Source of the DNA: Echinicola soli
GTDB taxonomy: Bacteria > Bacteroidota > Bacteroidia > Cytophagales > Cyclobacteriaceae
Direction of reading: 5' to 3'
Assembly (NCBI RefSeq): GCF_006575665.1
Contig: NZ_CP041253.1
Location: 5,087,501-5,151,500, forward strand
DNA length: 64,000 nucleotides
Both the position numbers and the translations under genes were made by a program. Each line of letters starts with the position of its first letter. Within the stretch, counting starts at the first letter, position 1. Under the pieces are notes generated by a model. It had not been told where the DNA came from. It saw only the letters and a list, made by a program, of their open reading frames with translations, and did not search any database. Below, in pieces: positions 37,466 to 48,400 of the stretch.

Positions 37466-38626
37466 CTATATTTCTGATGAATAAATTAACCTTCCGCTCT
37501 TGATGGTCTTATTGATCATCATTTTACTGGTTTTGCGCTCAAACAGGACCACATCGGCCCTACTTCCTTCCTGAAAGACACTGACCTTCTCGCCCTTCGC
37601 CAGGTAGGACAAAGGCTTGACAGATGCCATATCAATCGCTTGAGATAATGTCGCCAGATTTGCGTGGATCAAGTATTCCAGGCAAGATTTGAGAGAAGCG
37701 GCTGAGCCTGCCAGTAAATCGGGGTTTTCCTGCATGCTCAGCCTCCCTGTCGAAGTCAACTGCACCGTCCCACCAATAGGGCTTTGATAGGTTCCAGCCG
37801 GCAAGCCAGCAAACTTGGTGGAATCGCTCACCAAGAAGCTTTTATCCGGCTTTACGCTCATAAATACCTTCATAACAGCATCCGGCAAATGAAACCCATC
37901 GGATATCATACTTGTCCAGAGGTCATCCAAAGCCAGCTGATCCCAAATGTAATTGGGATGTCGTGGTAATGATAAATGGGCGGCATTCCCCAAATGCGTC
38001 GAAAGACTCGCGCCAGCCTCAGCGGCTCTTTTTAGCTGATCAGCCTTGGCAGCGGTATGCCCAATGGCTATCTGGATTTGCTCGGCCACACATTTTTTTA
38101 TCACATCGTTTGCGCTCTCATATTCGGGAGAAAGGGTGATCAACTTAATTTTCCCCTTCGCCACCTTTTGTAAGCGGGAAATAAATTCCCAGTTTGGCTC
38201 TTGCACAAATTCCAAGGGGTGCGCTCCCCGAGGTCCTGCATCCTTGCTGATAAAAGGTCCTTCCAAATGGATACCGGCTATTGATGCGGCTATCAGCGGG
38301 TCTTCACAGGCATGGATTATTTTCTTGATGGCATCCGACAATGCCTGTTCACTAGCGGTGATCAATGTCGGCAAAAAGGTAGTCACGCCATTTTCCCAAA
38401 GTTTCTCTGTACAAAATACCACATCATTTACCGAAAGGTCGGGTTCATTAAAATCCACTCCTTGAAATCCATTTACCTGTAAGTCTACCAATCCGGGAGC
38501 TATTATCAGGGATGAGGAAATTTCTTCCAATTCTTCCATACCACTGATCAAGTCGTGATCAAATGTTAGTCGGATAGGACGTTGTGATTGGTAGTGAATA
38601 CCTTCGACGCATTTTATTTTTTCCAT
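37466..38626 (-). CDS. nagA: N-acetylglucosamine-6-phosphate deacetylase
   Basis: 386 residues, cytoplasmic amidohydrolase converting GlcNAc-6-P to GlcN-6-P plus acetate. Family motifs: LVDLQVNGFQGVDF, GIHLEGPFI (metal-binding Glu), AIGHTAA and THLGNAA (metal His residues; the usual form is THLFNA), SDGFHLP (usual form SDGxH), LVSDST with the catalytic Asp. The small departures in THLGNA and SDGFH still keep the ligands. It lies 1 bp after the symporter gene, so they are tightly co-transcribed. Product feeds NagB (41731-42567). Confidence 0.95.
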   Translation of the reverse strand: MEKIKCVEGIHYQSQRPIRLTFDHDLISGMEELEEISSSLIIAPGLVDLQVNGFQGVDFNEPDLSVNDVVFCTEKLWENGVTTFLPTLITASEQALSDAIKKIIHACEDPLIAASIAGIHLEGPFISKDAGPRGAHPLEFVQEPNWEFISRLQKVAKGKIKLITLSPEYESANDVIKKCVAEQIQIAIGHTAAKADQLKRAAEAGASLSTHLGNAAHLSLPRHPNYIWDQLALDDLWTSMISDGFHLPDAVMKVFMSVKPDKSFLVSDSTKFAGLPAGTYQSPIGGTVQLTSTGRLSMQENPDLLAGSAASLKSCLEYLIHANLATLSQAIDMASVKPLSYLAKGEKVSVFQEGSRADVVLFERKTSKMMINKTIKSGRLIYSSEI

Positions 38627-38627
38627 G

Positions 38628-40100
38628 CTAATTCTGATTGCTTAATCCATTAATTAACTCATCGACCTTAGGGTCTACTTTTGCAGTCCTGAAAAAACCT
38701 GTCACAACGAAGGTAAAAAGGGAAACCAACGTTGGTGCTCCTATTTCCAAAGCTAAAGAACTCACAGGAAAAATTTTGAGCAAAATAAAGGTAACAAGTC
38801 CAGAAAAGATAGAGCACATGGCGGACATCGCATCGCTCCTTTTAAAGACAGGTAGTAAACCCAAAATCATAGGAATTGCTATCGGCCCCAATAGGGCTGC
38901 AAACCATGAAATCATCAAACCGAATACGCCTCCGAAGTTGGCCGCATTGAGTGCAATGAAAATGGTCAAAGTGGTAAAACAGAATGTAGTAATGCGTGCC
39001 AAGGTCAATGCTTGGGTCTTGGATAAGTTTTTGACCTGTGGAAACAAAACAGGCAAAATGTCCCTACTTATGACAGCCGAAACAGTATTGGAATCCGAAG
39101 CGGTCATTGAAAGCGTGTTGGCAAAAAGTGATGCCAATACCAGTCCTATTAGTCCATTGGGAAGAAATTCCAATACCATTTTACCATAGGACAAAGTTGG
39201 ATCCGCCAAGTTTTCGAAAAAAACCGGCGCAGCAAACATGGGATAGAACAGGATCAAAGGCCAAGTAAAATAAAGAGCAGAAGATAGTAATGCTGCTCTT
39301 TTGGCCACTTTCCCTGATGTCGTAGAAATAAAACGAGTAGCGAGATTCCACGTTCCACCGCTGTAGCTAAAAAAATTAATCACCAGCAAAACGGCCGCAA
39401 AGCCTATGGTATAGGGATCATGGAAGAATGCGGCATGCTCTTCGGGAAGCCGATCCCAGAGGGTAAAAATCCCTGAAACACCATCGCCCAATTTGTAAAG
39501 GATCATCACAAACATGATCACACCCGCCAGCAACTGTATTAAAAACTGGCCGAAGTCATTCCATACATCAGCCCATAGCCCTCCGATAGTGATATAGATC
39601 AAAGAGATAAAACCGACCAGCAGTACACCAAAAGTGATAGAAGTCCCGCTGAATACATTCAATAAAATGGCGATCGCGGCCAACTTTCCTCCTGTGTCAA
39701 AAACTTTGATAACAGTGCCTACCCAAGCAATCAGTTGCTGGGTGGGAAGATTATACCGGATCAACAAATATTCTGTGGGAGACTGGACTCCAAAGTTCAC
39801 CCGCAGCCTCGCCCATCTGGGTGCAATGTAAAAGGCAGTCACTAAAACGGCGACAGCCACTGTAAAAGCCCACCAGACATAAATGGTGAAACCATGCGTA
39901 TAGGCTATCCCCGCATACGCGACAAATACGGCCCCACTATAGCCGGAAACATGGTGGGATATTCCAGAAAGCCACCAAGGAAGTTTTCCTCCCGCAGTAT
40001 AAAAATCCTCGGAATTCCTTACCCTAAAATAAGCCCACAGCCCAATGGACAGCAGCATTACAAAATATAGCCCAAGTACGATCCAATCGAGTAGCTCCAT
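38628..40100 (-). CDS. Sodium:solute symporter (SSS family), probable GlcNAc or chitooligosaccharide importer
   Basis: 490 residues with about 13 hydrophobic segments in the SSS/LeuT-like pattern. Features include SEDFYTAGGKLPWWLSGISH near the N terminus, the QSPTEYLLIRY block, and SMTASDSNTVSAVISRD, which matches the helix-8 Ser/Thr Na+-binding region. Inner-membrane Na+-driven uptake is expected from the family; substrate is inferred from its place between the GH20-like enzyme and nagA. Many Bacteroidota GlcNAc loci use an MFS permease (NagP) for this step, so an SSS protein is an alternative solution. Start and stop touch its neighbours with 1-bp gaps. Confidence 0.9.
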   Translation of the reverse strand: MELLDWIVLGLYFVMLLSIGLWAYFRVRNSEDFYTAGGKLPWWLSGISHHVSGYSGAVFVAYAGIAYTHGFTIYVWWAFTVAVAVLVTAFYIAPRWARLRVNFGVQSPTEYLLIRYNLPTQQLIAWVGTVIKVFDTGGKLAAIAILLNVFSGTSITFGVLLVGFISLIYITIGGLWADVWNDFGQFLIQLLAGVIMFVMILYKLGDGVSGIFTLWDRLPEEHAAFFHDPYTIGFAAVLLVINFFSYSGGTWNLATRFISTTSGKVAKRAALLSSALYFTWPLILFYPMFAAPVFFENLADPTLSYGKMVLEFLPNGLIGLVLASLFANTLSMTASDSNTVSAVISRDILPVLFPQVKNLSKTQALTLARITTFCFTTLTIFIALNAANFGGVFGLMISWFAALLGPIAIPMILGLLPVFKRSDAMSAMCSIFSGLVTFILLKIFPVSSLALEIGAPTLVSLFTFVVTGFFRTAKVDPKVDELINGLSNQN

Positions 40101-40101
40101 A

Positions 40102-41703
40102 TTACTTTAACTTAGCCAGTCGGTGGTACAAGACTTTAATTGGCAGTTCTCTCTGCCTATTGAGTTCTTCTATTTCTGCATCGTATAAAAACCCTGAATT
40201 CAGTTCGTAAAATGCTTTGTTCAGTTCTTCTGACCGTTCCAAAATGGTCTCCATTTGCTTGGTAAGTGATGGAAGGAGATCCTGGGTGAACTCTGGGGAA
40301 TTATACACTTCATCCACTTGTTTGTAGTCCAAATAAAGCATCCGAAAATTTGCCATAAGCCTAAAATGATCGAACTCATCTACGTGCTGGTTTGGAGTAA
40401 GCTGAAATAATGGATCGCTGACTTGTCGATAGTTTTCCTTGACTTCGGGCACACTTTTGCTTTTTTCGGGTTTAGCCTTGGATATCAACTCCCGAGGAAA
40501 TACCAAAAACTCCCACAGCTGATTTCCTTCCTTTTCATTGAGACCAAACCTCTCAGAAGCATAATTCAATACAAATTCCTGTGGCTGAAACTCCTCTGGA
40601 TGGGACAAAGCCGCAGCATAGCTGGCTATCAAAATCCTGAACCCTGACATCGGATAGGTATTTCTGATCTGGACCATATCGGCCACATCGTAGCCTACGT
40701 CCCAGGTAAATCCATAAAGCCCGGAAGTGGACCAGGAAGTCATGATCATTCCTTCATACTGGCTTGTTCTGGCATAGGGGATAAAGTCCCGTTGGTTATT
40801 AAAATGGGTGGACCAATTGGTCATGTACCAATTATCAGGATGACTGCGGATAGAAGGAGCTCCCCAAAAAGTAAACCCTAAATCCTGCAGTTTGGATATA
40901 TCCCCAAAGTGGTTGGTTTTCCAGCCATAGTTCCAATCTACAAAGACAGTCTCTTTAGGCAGCCCGGCCGCAGCTTCAGGATATTTCAGGATAATATCTG
41001 CCCACATTAATGGAATCTTGCCATTTTCAATTACCAGGTTGGCAATCATTTTCATATGATCCACAAAAAGCCGGGATTTGCCCACCTCTTCTACTCTAGC
41101 ACTGCAAAGATCGCAGTGCCCCAGCAAATACGTCTCATCTCCACCAATATGGATATAATCCGAATTATGGGTTTCCGCCAAATCCTTAAAAAGGGATTGG
41201 AACAAGACCTCACTTTCCACCATTTTCATGGGACATAGCTGGGATATATCCTTTCTATCCTCTTTTAAAACGCTGTATCTGGGGTTTCTTAGTATATACT
41301 CCACATGCCCCAAACTTTGCTGCAATGGGACGACTTGAATGTCCAGTTGATCACAGTATGCGATAAAATCGTCGATCTCTTCCCTACTGTAAGAAAACTG
41401 ATTGGCTATGGTCAGGTGATCTTTAAAAGGGTATGTTGCCTCCCATTCCATGACGAGTGTATTGAATCCAAAGTCTGCCATTTGCCTGGCAAAACGCTTC
41501 AATGCTTCGGGTGTCATCACTTGAACGCGAAGGTCCAAATGGAAGCCTTTCACCTTAAAATCACTGTCTCCCAGATCTTCCTTCGATTGAGAATAGCCAG
41601 CGATGGACTGAAAAAAGAACATAATACATATAATACAGCGAAAAACTCCAAATTTAGGGAGAGGTTGCTTGTGCCAGTTGTTACTATTGTTTTTTGTTAC
41701 CAA
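40102..41703 (-). CDS. GH20-like glycoside hydrolase without GH20b domain
   Basis: 533 residues. A signal peptide (about 20-39, ending AGYSQ) leads directly into a GH20 barrel, with KGFHLDLRVQ, FNTLVMEWEATYPF, PLQQSLGHVEYIL and HIGGDETYLLG, whose Asp-Glu pair is the catalytic dyad. The GH20b domain present in the other hexosaminidase is lacking, and the C-terminal 140 residues are helical. It resembles the GH20 subgroup of Bacteroidota that acts on other N-acetylhexosaminides. Only a TTG start at 41703 fits: an in-frame stop lies just upstream and the first internal ATG would destroy the signal peptide. Fifth gene of the operon. Confidence 0.9.
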   Translation of the reverse strand: MVTKNNSNNWHKQPLPKFGVFRCIICIMFFFQSIAGYSQSKEDLGDSDFKVKGFHLDLRVQVMTPEALKRFARQMADFGFNTLVMEWEATYPFKDHLTIANQFSYSREEIDDFIAYCDQLDIQVVPLQQSLGHVEYILRNPRYSVLKEDRKDISQLCPMKMVESEVLFQSLFKDLAETHNSDYIHIGGDETYLLGHCDLCSARVEEVGKSRLFVDHMKMIANLVIENGKIPLMWADIILKYPEAAAGLPKETVFVDWNYGWKTNHFGDISKLQDLGFTFWGAPSIRSHPDNWYMTNWSTHFNNQRDFIPYARTSQYEGMIMTSWSTSGLYGFTWDVGYDVADMVQIRNTYPMSGFRILIASYAAALSHPEEFQPQEFVLNYASERFGLNEKEGNQLWEFLVFPRELISKAKPEKSKSVPEVKENYRQVSDPLFQLTPNQHVDEFDHFRLMANFRMLYLDYKQVDEVYNSPEFTQDLLPSLTKQMETILERSEELNKAFYELNSGFLYDAEIEELNRQRELPIKVLYHRLAKLK

Positions 41704-41730
41704 GGGGGTTCTTATTTAACGTGATTGTAT

Positions 41731-42567
41731 TTATTCTATTAATGTATAGGATTGGCCATCGAGCTTGCTCATTGCCGCCTGATTAAAATAAAACTTACAG
41801 TTGGGATGAGTAGTCAGGATGGATGCAGGACAATCCGTGCTGACCACTTTGGTCAATGTATCGCTGACAGCCTGACTTTTATTTTCACCCAATACGACAC
41901 ATACCATAGCCTTTGCAGCCATTAAGGTAGGAATAGTGAGTGTAACGGCGGTGGTCGGAACATCTTCCAATTGGTCAAAACACTGGTCATTTACTTGCTG
42001 GATCCTACATGCTTCTTCCAATTCGACTAGTTTAATCACCTGTGGATCATCAAAGTCCGCAACTGGTGGGTCATTGAAAGCGATATGCCCATTCTCACCT
42101 ATCCCCAGACATACCAGGTCTATGGGAGCTTTGGCAATCAAGCGCTCATATCGGGCAAGCTCACCTTGTAAATTTCCTTGGGTCTTGATCAAATTTACTT
42201 CTTTAAAAGGCAATTTGGAAAACAATATTTCCTCTAGATAAGATGCAAACAACTCCGGAGCATTTTCCTCCAAACCTATGTATTCATCCATATGGAACGC
42301 CACCACTTTTTCCCATCGTATTTGATTCGATGTCGCCAAATAAGATAGCATTCCCGTTTGAGAGGGAGCGGCCGCAAAAACGATTCTTACTTCATCTTGC
42401 GCTGTCTGTAAGTTGATGATGCATTTCTCTACTTCTTTACCTGCAGCTATTCCCGCAAGTTCTCGGTCGGAAAAGACATGAATGTCTTTTTGAAGGTCTA
42501 TCATTTTTTTAAAAGAAGTGGGCAGGACATCTCCCTCAGTAACCAGATGAGATAGTCCTTTACCCAC
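41731..42567 (-). CDS. nagB: Glucosamine-6-phosphate deaminase
   Basis: 278 residues. Isomerises and deaminates GlcN-6-P to fructose-6-P plus ammonia. Motifs: AAAPSQTG (phosphate loop), FHMDEYIGL (general-base Asp), LGIGENGHIAFNDPP (Glu and His of the active site). The reading frame starts with GTG at 42567; an internal ATG at 42504 (MIDLQKDIHV) would give 257 residues, nearer to the usual NagB core, so the start is uncertain. Fourth gene of the operon, 63 bp after the lipoprotein gene and 27 bp before the GH20-like gene. Confidence 0.93.
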   Translation of the reverse strand: MGKGLSHLVTEGDVLPTSFKKMIDLQKDIHVFSDRELAGIAAGKEVEKCIINLQTAQDEVRIVFAAAPSQTGMLSYLATSNQIRWEKVVAFHMDEYIGLEENAPELFASYLEEILFSKLPFKEVNLIKTQGNLQGELARYERLIAKAPIDLVCLGIGENGHIAFNDPPVADFDDPQVIKLVELEEACRIQQVNDQCFDQLEDVPTTAVTLTIPTLMAAKAMVCVVLGENKSQAVSDTLTKVVSTDCPASILTTHPNCKFYFNQAAMSKLDGQSYTLIE

Positions 42568-42630
42568 TATAAGTTAGTTATAACACTGTTAATTCAATAA
42601 ATATCAATTCCTTTGGGGAGTCAATTAAAT

Positions 42631-44073
42631 TCACTCAATAATTACCTCCACTTCGAATGGATCAAGTTTGGCCCCAGCCCTATCTCTCGCCGAAAGGACA
42701 AGCTGATCTTCACTACCTTCACCATTACTGATATAGACCAGGTTCATGACATTGATGTCATTTTGGGTAAATCGGTCGCCCGGTTTTAGTATGGTCGCAC
42801 CGCTGATCAACCAGCCATGCTGGGCGACTTCCTCCACAGTGTAGATGATGTCATTAGCGGAGGCTCCGGTTACTTCCAGCATCTCCGAATCCAAGGCCAC
42901 GCTACCTCCTGACTCCACGGATATCCCGGTATTGGCCACCAAGTCAAGTACACTGTTTCCTGTGGCAATGATGGCGATGATCATGGGGGCAGGCAGTGTT
43001 TCGTGTTCTTTGGAGGCCAAATCATTTGTTTCATCACCTTGATCTTGTCCATCGATCATCAGTGAGAGTTTCCCCCTTTTTTCCAACCCTGCATAGAAAT
43101 CAGTCAAATCAAAATTGAAGGCACCGACTTTGGTGGTGATGATGGTAGCAACGGGTGGATCAACCGGCTCCGTGGCATTGTTCCAGTTCAGGCCCATCTC
43201 GGTCCACGTGGTATCGGGAACCTGAAACAGGTTCATGTCCAAATTTTTTGCATGGGTAAAAGAAACGCCAACTTCAAACCGGAGGTCTGTGATGACACCC
43301 TCGGCAGGCAGCTCCTTCAAATCAAACATTAAATAGGCCTTTCGGTCGTAATCCCCATCCCCTGTCACGTTCTTTACTTTTAACAGGTTCGCAGATCCAA
43401 AATTGCTATTCGCTGCTGCTCCTCCATTGATATACGTGTCTGCCAGCGGGAATATGGTATCGGTTTTCACAGAAGGGTCCAGTTCATCAAGGTCTGTGGA
43501 TGCTGCTGAAAAATAAACTATAGCGTTTACCACATGGATCACCCCATTGGTAGGCTCAAGATTAGAAGTAGCAATTTCCCATTGTTTGCTAGTCCCTTCA
43601 TTGACCAACCCCACAAAATTGGTATTGTGAGAGAGGTACATCACTTGGCCACTTTCTGTAGAATAAGCTATCGGAAAATTACTTTCGAACAAATCAGGAT
43701 CAGAAAACAACACCCTATCTTCGACGATATGGTACCTCAGTAGGTTTCTCAAAATGGGCACCGGTACCTCCTCCAAACTCCCATAGGCATTCTCCTCCAA
43801 ATATTCCTCAAAAGCCCTGTCAGTAGGCGCGATAAATGTCCTGATTTGGTCTGTGCTGTACGCTTCGGTCAGGCCGGCCAAATCAATGGCGGAACTGAGC
43901 ATGGTAAATGATTCGTGCGACTGGAAATATTCCAAGGCCGACACTTCCAACTTTCCAGTGATACCTGCAGGATGATAGTCATAATCCTCCTGGACGGTGC
44001 AGCTGTAAAATACCACACCAGCAACGATGAGCGCAAGTATGGCTCCATTGATTTTTATCGGTAAACTCTTCAT
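42631..44073 (-). CDS. FAS1-domain lipoprotein with carbohydrate-binding-like modules, SusE/F position
   Basis: 480 residues from the ATG at 44073 (MKSLPIKINGAILALIVAG, lipobox VVFYSC); a longer frame overlaps susD and is less likely. Domain order: fasciclin FAS1 (about 40-175; FIAPTDRAFEEYLEE, LRYHIVEDRV, NGVIHVVNAIVYF); a DNRLRE/CBM96-like beta sandwich (about 205-355; DTYINGGAAANSNFGSANLL, KAYLMFDLKELP, TWTEMGLNWNNA); and a cadherin/CSPG-like repeat at the C terminus (SVALDSEMLEVTGA, RFTQNDINVMNLVYI). It occupies the third operon place, where SusE/SusF-type surface glycan-binding lipoproteins are found. Outer-surface glycan capture is inferred. Confidence 0.87.
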   Translation of the reverse strand: MKSLPIKINGAILALIVAGVVFYSCTVQEDYDYHPAGITGKLEVSALEYFQSHESFTMLSSAIDLAGLTEAYSTDQIRTFIAPTDRAFEEYLEENAYGSLEEVPVPILRNLLRYHIVEDRVLFSDPDLFESNFPIAYSTESGQVMYLSHNTNFVGLVNEGTSKQWEIATSNLEPTNGVIHVVNAIVYFSAASTDLDELDPSVKTDTIFPLADTYINGGAAANSNFGSANLLKVKNVTGDGDYDRKAYLMFDLKELPAEGVITDLRFEVGVSFTHAKNLDMNLFQVPDTTWTEMGLNWNNATEPVDPPVATIITTKVGAFNFDLTDFYAGLEKRGKLSLMIDGQDQGDETNDLASKEHETLPAPMIIAIIATGNSVLDLVANTGISVESGGSVALDSEMLEVTGASANDIIYTVEEVAQHGWLISGATILKPGDRFTQNDINVMNLVYISNGEGSEDQLVLSARDRAGAKLDPFEVEVIIE

Positions 44074-44113
44074 TCCTTTTGGTTTTTGTGTTGAAAATTT
44101 TTGGCAAAGAGCT

Positions 44114-45481
44114 TTAATCATAAAACCCATTCTGAACCAAATTCGGATTCCTGTTAATGGCATCCTGATGTATGGGCCATACTAAGTTTGCCTCTTCGCT
44201 CAAGCCATTGATTGGCCCCATGACTTCCATCGCTTTCCCTGTTCTCACCAGGTCAAACCACCGGTGTCCTTCATAACAAAGTTCAATCAATCGCTCATGT
44301 AAAATCGCAGCCTCCAAATCACCGTAAAGGGCCTCGGCAGTGGACAAGCTCAGGCTTTCCAGTCCCGCCCTATTCCTAATGGTATTCAATAAAGTCAAGG
44401 CTTCCTCGACTTCTCCCAATTGATTATGGGCTTCCGCTTTCAGCAATAGGATATCCGCCAGCCGGACCATGACGATATTATTTGCAGATGGATCTGGACT
44501 TTCGTCATTAAATCCCTTTCCAAAAAATTTCCATATTTTTCGGGGCTGGGCAGAGGTCACATCGTAAATAAGCTCTTGTCTCTGGTCTCCTTCTTCGAAG
44601 GAATTTCGGAAAGACTCACTTGGGAAGAAGTTACTATCCGATCCCAAGGCATATAATACCCGCAGGGAATTGGTTTGCACTTCATTGTAGCCTATTTCAA
44701 AAATGCTTTCGTTCGAGTATCCTTGCGTAAAAATCTTTGACCAGTCGCTGATGGACACCAAGCTGTACAAGGAATTATCCAGCACTTTTTCTGCAGCTGC
44801 CACCGCACTGGTATAATCTTCCCTCCACATATACAGCTGGACCAACAAGGCATTGGCACCTCCCTGGGTAATCAAATTCCGGTCCCTTTCACCCCCAAAA
44901 CTAGCCCTACAATGTTCAGCTGCAAATAAGAGGTCTTCCTCGACGTGGTCCAGAATGGTTTCAGCATCAATTCGCGTATTGAACAAGTCCTGCTGCACGC
45001 TTTCATAAGGCTCCAAAATCAATGGGACATCTCCCCAAATCCGCACGGCATAGAAATAGCACAAGGCCCTCAACGCCCTGGCTTGCCCCAATAACTGTAA
45101 CCCAAATTCCTCTCCATCCTCAAATACAGGGGGAATATACTTAATGGCATAGTTGGCCCTGCTAATGGTCCCATAAAGATTATCCCATCGAGCTGAGTTC
45201 AATGTGGGATTCAGGTTGTTATCCTGGAGCAAAAAAGGATCTCCGGACTGATTGGTACTCACGGCATCTGCTCTTCCCTCACCCCAAAGGGAGAAGTTGA
45301 GGGAAAATGTAGACTGTGCTGCATCGTATATTCCATAGACCCCGGATTGCGCATCACTGGATGTCTTATAAAATCCCTGGGCGGAAAAACTACTGACCGG
45401 ATCTTTGTCCAACAAATTCTCCGAACAAGAGAAGAAGATGAGCGTCAGCATTGACATAAAGATATTCCTGCTAATTTTCAT
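44114..45481 (-). CDS. SusD/RagB-like glycan-binding lipoprotein
   Basis: 455 residues. Lipoprotein signal MKISRNIFMSMLTLIFFS then Cys, followed by ENLLDKDP, the hallmark mature N terminus. The TPR scaffold blocks are present (ANYAIKYIP, QARALRALCYFYAVRIWGDV, DIVMVRLADILLLKAEAHNQ-type helix, and near the end CYEGHRWFDLVRTGKA). It forms the lid over the SusC barrel and binds oligosaccharide. At 455 residues it is shorter than the usual 500-600 but all conserved blocks are there. It is 11 bp after susC. Confidence 0.95.
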   Translation of the reverse strand: MKISRNIFMSMLTLIFFSCSENLLDKDPVSSFSAQGFYKTSSDAQSGVYGIYDAAQSTFSLNFSLWGEGRADAVSTNQSGDPFLLQDNNLNPTLNSARWDNLYGTISRANYAIKYIPPVFEDGEEFGLQLLGQARALRALCYFYAVRIWGDVPLILEPYESVQQDLFNTRIDAETILDHVEEDLLFAAEHCRASFGGERDRNLITQGGANALLVQLYMWREDYTSAVAAAEKVLDNSLYSLVSISDWSKIFTQGYSNESIFEIGYNEVQTNSLRVLYALGSDSNFFPSESFRNSFEEGDQRQELIYDVTSAQPRKIWKFFGKGFNDESPDPSANNIVMVRLADILLLKAEAHNQLGEVEEALTLLNTIRNRAGLESLSLSTAEALYGDLEAAILHERLIELCYEGHRWFDLVRTGKAMEVMGPINGLSEEANLVWPIHQDAINRNPNLVQNGFYD

Positions 45482-45492
45482 AAGTTATTTAT

Positions 45493-48400
45493 TTACAATC
45501 CAATTGATAAGCCCACGATCACTGTCCTACTTTGCGGGTATGAACCCTCGTCCACTCCTATTCTCAGCCCACTGTACGAACTGACATCAGGATCAAAACC
45601 GGTATATTTGGTCCATGTGATGAGATTTGTCCCGGTGACATAGGTATCCATCCGAGTCAAACCAATGCGGTTGACCAATTTCAGCGGCAAGGAATACCGT
45701 AGATTGACATTCTTCAATTTGATATACGAGCCATCTTCTACCCACCTGCTTTGAATCCTGCTGTCACTTTGCAATGGATCATCTTGTACTGGCTTTGGAA
45801 AATCCGTTATATCTCCCTGCTCTCTCCACCTGGTCAGGGCATCTGTGGATAGGTTATTGTACCGGACGATGGAATTACGCTGGTGATTGATCTCACTGTA
45901 GATTTCTCCGCCGTAGGAAAACTGAAACATGAAGCTCAGGCTGAAGTTTTTATAGGAAAGGTCATTGGTGATCCCTCCAAAAAAATCAGGAGTCGCATTA
46001 CCAATCACCTGCCTGTCATTTTGATCAATGACATTGTCCCGGTTGAGATCATGCCAGATGGGGTCTCCTCCCTCATATACCGGCCCTTGGGATCCATTGG
46101 TGACCCCATTGACATTGTCTTCATCCCTGGCATACACGCCATCAAACCGCCAGCCGAAAAAAGTACCGATCGGATACCCCTCCTGGAGAATATGGTAATT
46201 CCCGTTTTGGATAAACCCATTGGTCAAAAGCTCCTCCGGGAGTTCCTTGACGATGTTGGTATTTGTACTGATGTTAAGACTTGTACTCCAGTTGAAATGT
46301 TGCGTAGTGACATTATGTGTATTGAGCAGTACCTCTATTCCCTTGTTCTGTATCTTCCCAATATTTTGAGTAATGTATCCAAAGCCTGTTTCCCTTGGAA
46401 TCGGTACATTATAGAGCAGGTCTTTGGTGTCCTTGATGTATGCATCTACCGTCAAGTTCAGCCTGCCCTGCCAAAATGCCAAGTCTATTCCCGCATTGTA
46501 CTGTGTAGTGGTTTCCCAGGTCAATCCTGAATTGGGCATTACTGTGGGAGCAGCTCCAGAATAATCCAGGTAGTTGGTTCCCACCATGAATTCGCCCTGT
46601 GAAGTGTAATTCCCAATTGCCTCGTTACCCGTTTGCCCCGCACTAAAGCGCAACTTCCCGTCATCAAGCACTCCCACGCCACTCAAAAATCCTTCATCGG
46701 AAAATCTCCAACCTACCGAAGCCGAAGGAAAGAAGCCAAAGCGATTGTCCCTTCCAAACCGGGAAGAACCATCCGCTCTTAAATTGGCCTCAAAAAGGTA
46801 CCTCCGATCATAGTCGTAGGAAACCCTCCCAAAGTAAGAAAGCAGGGAATGAGACGTGGTGATGTTCACCCCTTGGTTGGAGATTGTCCCTGCCCCATTC
46901 ATGGTTCGGATATCATCGCTGGGAAAAAACATTCCATCCAAACCGGTCCGCTCATAATCCCAGTCCTGATAACTGAATCCCACAAGTCCTCCCACATTGT
47001 GTTTCCCGTCAACTTGTTTTTGATAGGTCACTATATTTTCATTGGACCAAGTCAGGTTATTGATAGACCGAACCGAGCCCGTATTATACCCTTCTCTATA
47101 ATCCAATGTTGAGGGTATAAAGGTGTCTTCCTTCATGGAAAGGAAATCCACGTTAACAGAGGTTCTGAACTTCAGGCCTTCCGCTAATTGGTATTCCAGG
47201 TATTGGCCAGCTATTATCCTGTTGGTCTTATTGAGGTTGGTAGATTGCTCCGCAAGACCTACTGGGTTTCGTTTACCAAACTGATATCCATTGATAGAGC
47301 CATCCGGTAAATACATTGAATACGATGGAGGGCGGATAAGCAATTCGCGAATGATACTTAGGTTTCCTGTTCCTGCTGCATTGATCCTGTTGTTGACGCC
47401 ATTGGAGTAGGATATACTTTGCCCCACAGTAAGGCGATCAGTTACTTTGAAATCCACATTAAGCCGAGAAGTGATCCTGCGGTAGTTGGAATTGATGATA
47501 ATCCCATCTTGGTCCAAAAATGAGGTGCTCCAGGCATACCTGGTATTTTCGGAACCTCCCTGAATGGACAGGTCCACATTCGTCTGGACTGCCTTTCTGA
47601 GCAGTTCACTTTGCCAATCCACATCTCCATTGTTGGTAGAACTCAGCGAATCGACGATGGCAGAAATGGGCTCCCTTCCACCATCTGAATTGGCATAGGA
47701 ATCCAGTACGGCACTTCTGTATTGGCTTGCATTGAGCACGTCCAGCTTTCTGGTAATTTGACTTACCCCCGTATGCGCGTTCACGTTAATTTGCGCCCTA
47801 CCTTCCTTTCCTCTTTTTGTGGTAATCAACACCACCCCATTTGCAGCCCTCGAACCATAAATAGCTGTAGAAGCAGCATCTTTCAGTACTTCAATAGACT
47901 CGATATCCGCCGGGTTAATGGCGGCCAATGGATTGAGCCCAAAATTCTCCGAACCGTTTAAAGAAGACGTTACATTGGTTTCGATCGGCACTCCATCGAC
48001 CACATATAAGGGATTGTTCCCGGCATTGAGCGAGGAACTCCCCCGGATATTGATTGTCATGCCTCCCCCCGGGGCTCCGGAATTGGATGTCACCTGCACA
48101 CCGGCAGCCCTTCCCTGCAAAAGTGATATGGGATCCTGCATATTTGTTTTGCGCACTTCATCACTTCCCACCGAGACAATAGACCCCGTCAAATTTCTTT
48201 TTTCCTGCACGCCATACCCCACGATAACTACCTCATCCAAATCACTTGCATTGGAAATGAGCGTCACATCCAGAACTGATCGGCTACCGATCGTGATTTC
48301 TTGCTTGGAATATCCCAAATATGAGTAAATCAATACATCCTCCGGAGACACACCCTCAATGGAATAGGCTCCATCCATATCGGTGACCACTCCCTTGGAA

